Shown here: positions 58,177-64,000 of the stretch, piece after piece
Layout of the letters: the number at the start of each line of letters is the position of its first letter
Position numbering within the stretch: position 1 is the first letter of the stretch
Assembly (NCBI GenBank): GCA_022453515.1
Contig: JAJNNY010000013.1
Coordinates: forward strand, 248,001 to 312,000
Source of the DNA: Astrocystis sublimbata
Lineage: Eukaryota; Ascomycota; Sordariomycetes; Xylariales; Xylariaceae
Reading direction: 5' to 3'
Length of the DNA: 64,000 nucleotides
Translations under genes and position numbers: made by a program
Notes under the pieces: model-generated
What the model saw: the letters and a program-made list of their open reading frames with translations, nothing else
Told to the model about the DNA's origin: nothing
Database searches by the model: none

Positions 58177-59475
58177 TCAAGCAGAGGTCTAGTCTTCACG
58201 GTATTAGTTGTCAGTTACTTATCAAGACTGACTTGTGCAATATCTGGAAATTGTAGCCTTATTAAGTCAACTTCTGGTGGCGGGTCATATGAAGGTATAG
58301 GGTTTTCGTGGCCACTGCCAGCATCCCATGCCATGATTCGTCGAGGCTAAAGTTACTTCTTATTTGGGCGGCAAAACGTAGTTCCAGTGTGGAGACTAAT
58401 ACTAACATGTTAAATAAATACCCTCAACTCCTTGATAAATGCTAACAAGTTCATGTAAGGTCTGGTGCTATGGAGCCAAGAAGAGGGGGAAATGATCAAG
58501 CCACTATTGAGAACCCGGATGGCCATTGCAACCTTGATGGACCGTTTTGAGCTTTTCGCATGTTGAGGTTTTGTTGAACAGGAATGATGAGAGGGCGAGG
58601 GAGGTATGGCTGGCTGCTTTCGTCACTGATCTCGATTCGCGGTGGGACGGGGACATTAGTGTATGCACTCCGGCTGCTTTCTGGCTGGCGACATGCCGTT
58701 TTGGACGTCTAGACCGCCCCATATTCTCACACGAGAGACTACCTAGCTAAGAAAACCATGGCCTAGTTGCGCTTATGCGTATGCATATCCGTATGTAGAG
58801 CCTCAGTCCACTCACTTGACCGGAGACCATTAAGCAAGTAGGAAAGGTAGGTACCTAGGTAGGTACTTTTTGCCATTAGGCAGCATCTCAACTTTAACTG
58901 CTATTGAAAGCGTGAAATATGAACTTACTTCTTTGAGCGCTGTTGAGGTGCTCAGCATACATGGAATTATTAGGTAGGTCTCAGAGATGGAGGAGGGGGG
59001 AAGGGAAGGGAAAGTCGGCGGAGCCGGAACCGGACGCGACGCGACGATGCTTTCGGCCCGCAGTTGACGCTAACGTAACCCGCTAATTACATCATGCCCC
59101 GATTGCCCCTCCAACGCCGCTATAGACTCCAGCTCCATGGCGGGGTGGAGGGGTAATCACCACCTAGTCGAGACGGCCATCGCCGATGCGCTCTCGCAGT
59201 TTAAGTAGTTTTACAATCTCTGTACAATCTTCACGACTCAAGCTGCAATTGAATCCCCATAATATCGCAGCAAATCACTTTAACAAATCCCAGGTAGGTA
59301 GTACGTTGATTGAAAGCGGCATGATAAATGTTTTAAACTGTTTTGAATTGGCGTCTATGCTTTGCTATGTTGTGCAATTGGCAATTGTCATTAAGCTATT
59401 AACTTCTATTCCACCAAAGAACGCCTCTTGACCAAAATAACTCCTCATCAATGTATCATTACGTCATTAAACCTT
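58177..59475. other. Intergenic region between converging genes
   Basis: About 1.3 kb of 3' flanks. It contains a GTAGGTACCTAGGTAGGTAC block near 58849, a purine-rich tract near 58990-59010, and a 13-bp inverted repeat at 59101-59158. No gene is supported. Confidence 0.5.
59101..59158. repeat. Imperfect inverted repeat with CCCCT/AGGGG cores
   Basis: The arms GATTGCCCCTCCA (59101-59113) and TGGAGGGGTAATC (59146-59158) match as reverse complements at 12 of 13 positions, around a 32-bp centre. CCCCT/AGGGG is the stress-response element core in yeasts; a regulatory role here is only a guess. Confidence 0.5.
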
Positions 59476-63497
<4,022 letters not shown>

Positions 63498-64000
63498 ATG
63501 ATGCTGTACTCACCGGGGACCCATACCACCGCCACGAAAGCTTCAAAGCCGAGGCGTGCGCCCAAGCAGCTCAAGAGATGCTCTGAATGCGGAGTGTGTT
63601 TCTCCAAAACAGAGCATTTAGCCCGTCACATCAGGAGCCATACCAAAGAAAAACCCTTCTCATGTCGTGAATGCGGAAAGTCTTATAGTCGACAGTCAGT
63701 TCCATCTCTCCGATCTGCACTCGCTTCAACAACTAACATCGACCAGAGACTCCCTCCTTCGTCATTCGCGCGCTCATGCTCATAGTAAGCCAGACAGGTC
63801 ACCGAGGAGTGCAACGCCGTCGTCTTCTCCTCAATTCTCACTGGCGGGAGAGAGCACCCAAACTGATGTCGTCCCGAGGGGTGACCATGTTCTTCATAGC
63901 GAATATGATGCAGAGTCGCGGCATAGCCTGTCGTCTTCGGGGTACTCTCATCCATCGACGGGATCGACTACGACCGGCTGGGTTGCCCAAAACGAAAGAC
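63498..64000 (+). CDS. C2H2 zinc-finger transcription factor, 5' part (runs off the window)
   Basis: Two exons are visible: 63498-63694 and 63747 to the window end, in frame. Two adjacent C2H2 fingers are complete: [21 protein letters not shown], and [21 protein letters not shown], the second being split by the intron and restored by splicing. This TEHLARH/DSLLRH pair at the extreme N-terminus is typical of fungal C2H2 regulators that carry a larger regulatory domain further on, which would lie beyond position 64000. After the fingers the chain is Ser/Thr/Pro-rich and disordered. The ATG at 63498 is chosen because the frame before it starts only at TTG codons; a second ATG follows at once. 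Confidence 0.85.

Overview
The window is nuclear DNA of a filamentous ascomycete, most likely a Sordariomycete. The evidence is many short introns (about 50-120 bp, GTRNGY donors, CTRAC-type branch sites, CAG/TAG acceptors), loosely spaced single genes on both strands, and recognisable fungal families: UTP6, SWI1 with an ARID domain, Argonaute, VID27, FEN1/RAD27, fungal MFS transporters, a Zn2Cys6 regulator with a C-terminal regulatory domain, and a 2EXR protein. There are no operons, rRNA, recognisable tRNAs, CRISPR arrays or intact transposons. The order within the class is not decided from this sequence.

Layout, left to right. 0.4-3 kb: UTP6 (+) and a six-exon EVE-domain/THYN1-like gene (-) converge with 24 bp between stop codons. 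3-10 kb: almost 7 kb with no supportable gene, shared upstream DNA of the EVE gene and SWI1. 10-16 kb: SWI1 (+), a GNAT acetyltransferase (+) and an MCT-like MFS transporter (-). 17-23 kb: a six-exon Argonaute (-) with an intact catalytic tetrad, and a hypothetical gene (-). 23.8-30 kb: a mitochondrial-type AAA ATPase (+) and VID27 (+). 30-35 kb: a small secreted cysteine protein (-) and two unrecognised genes. 35-41 kb: a Zn2Cys6 regulator, an amidoligase-family protein and a small Tyr/Cys-rich protein, all on the minus strand. 43-45.4 kb: a conserved 98-residue protein (+) and FEN1 (-). 46-50 kb: a possible gene relic, a 2EXR protein (+) and a GPI-type surface protein (-). 51-58 kb: two divergent MFS transporters (Dal5-like and DHA2-like) around a 3.1 kb gap. 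59-64 kb: an SDR sugar-alcohol dehydrogenase (-) and the 5' part of a C2H2 regulator (+) cut by the window edge.

The left and central genes are mainly housekeeping (ribosome biogenesis, chromatin remodelling, RNA silencing, flap processing). The transporters, secreted proteins and regulators are more accessory. No biosynthetic cluster or defence system with several cooperating genes is evident. The strongest structural curiosity is a 5-nt micro-exon in FEN1 that carries the catalytic Asp34 codon. Exon boundaries given below were derived by reading splice sites and checking that the frame closes; junctions marked uncertain need RNA data.
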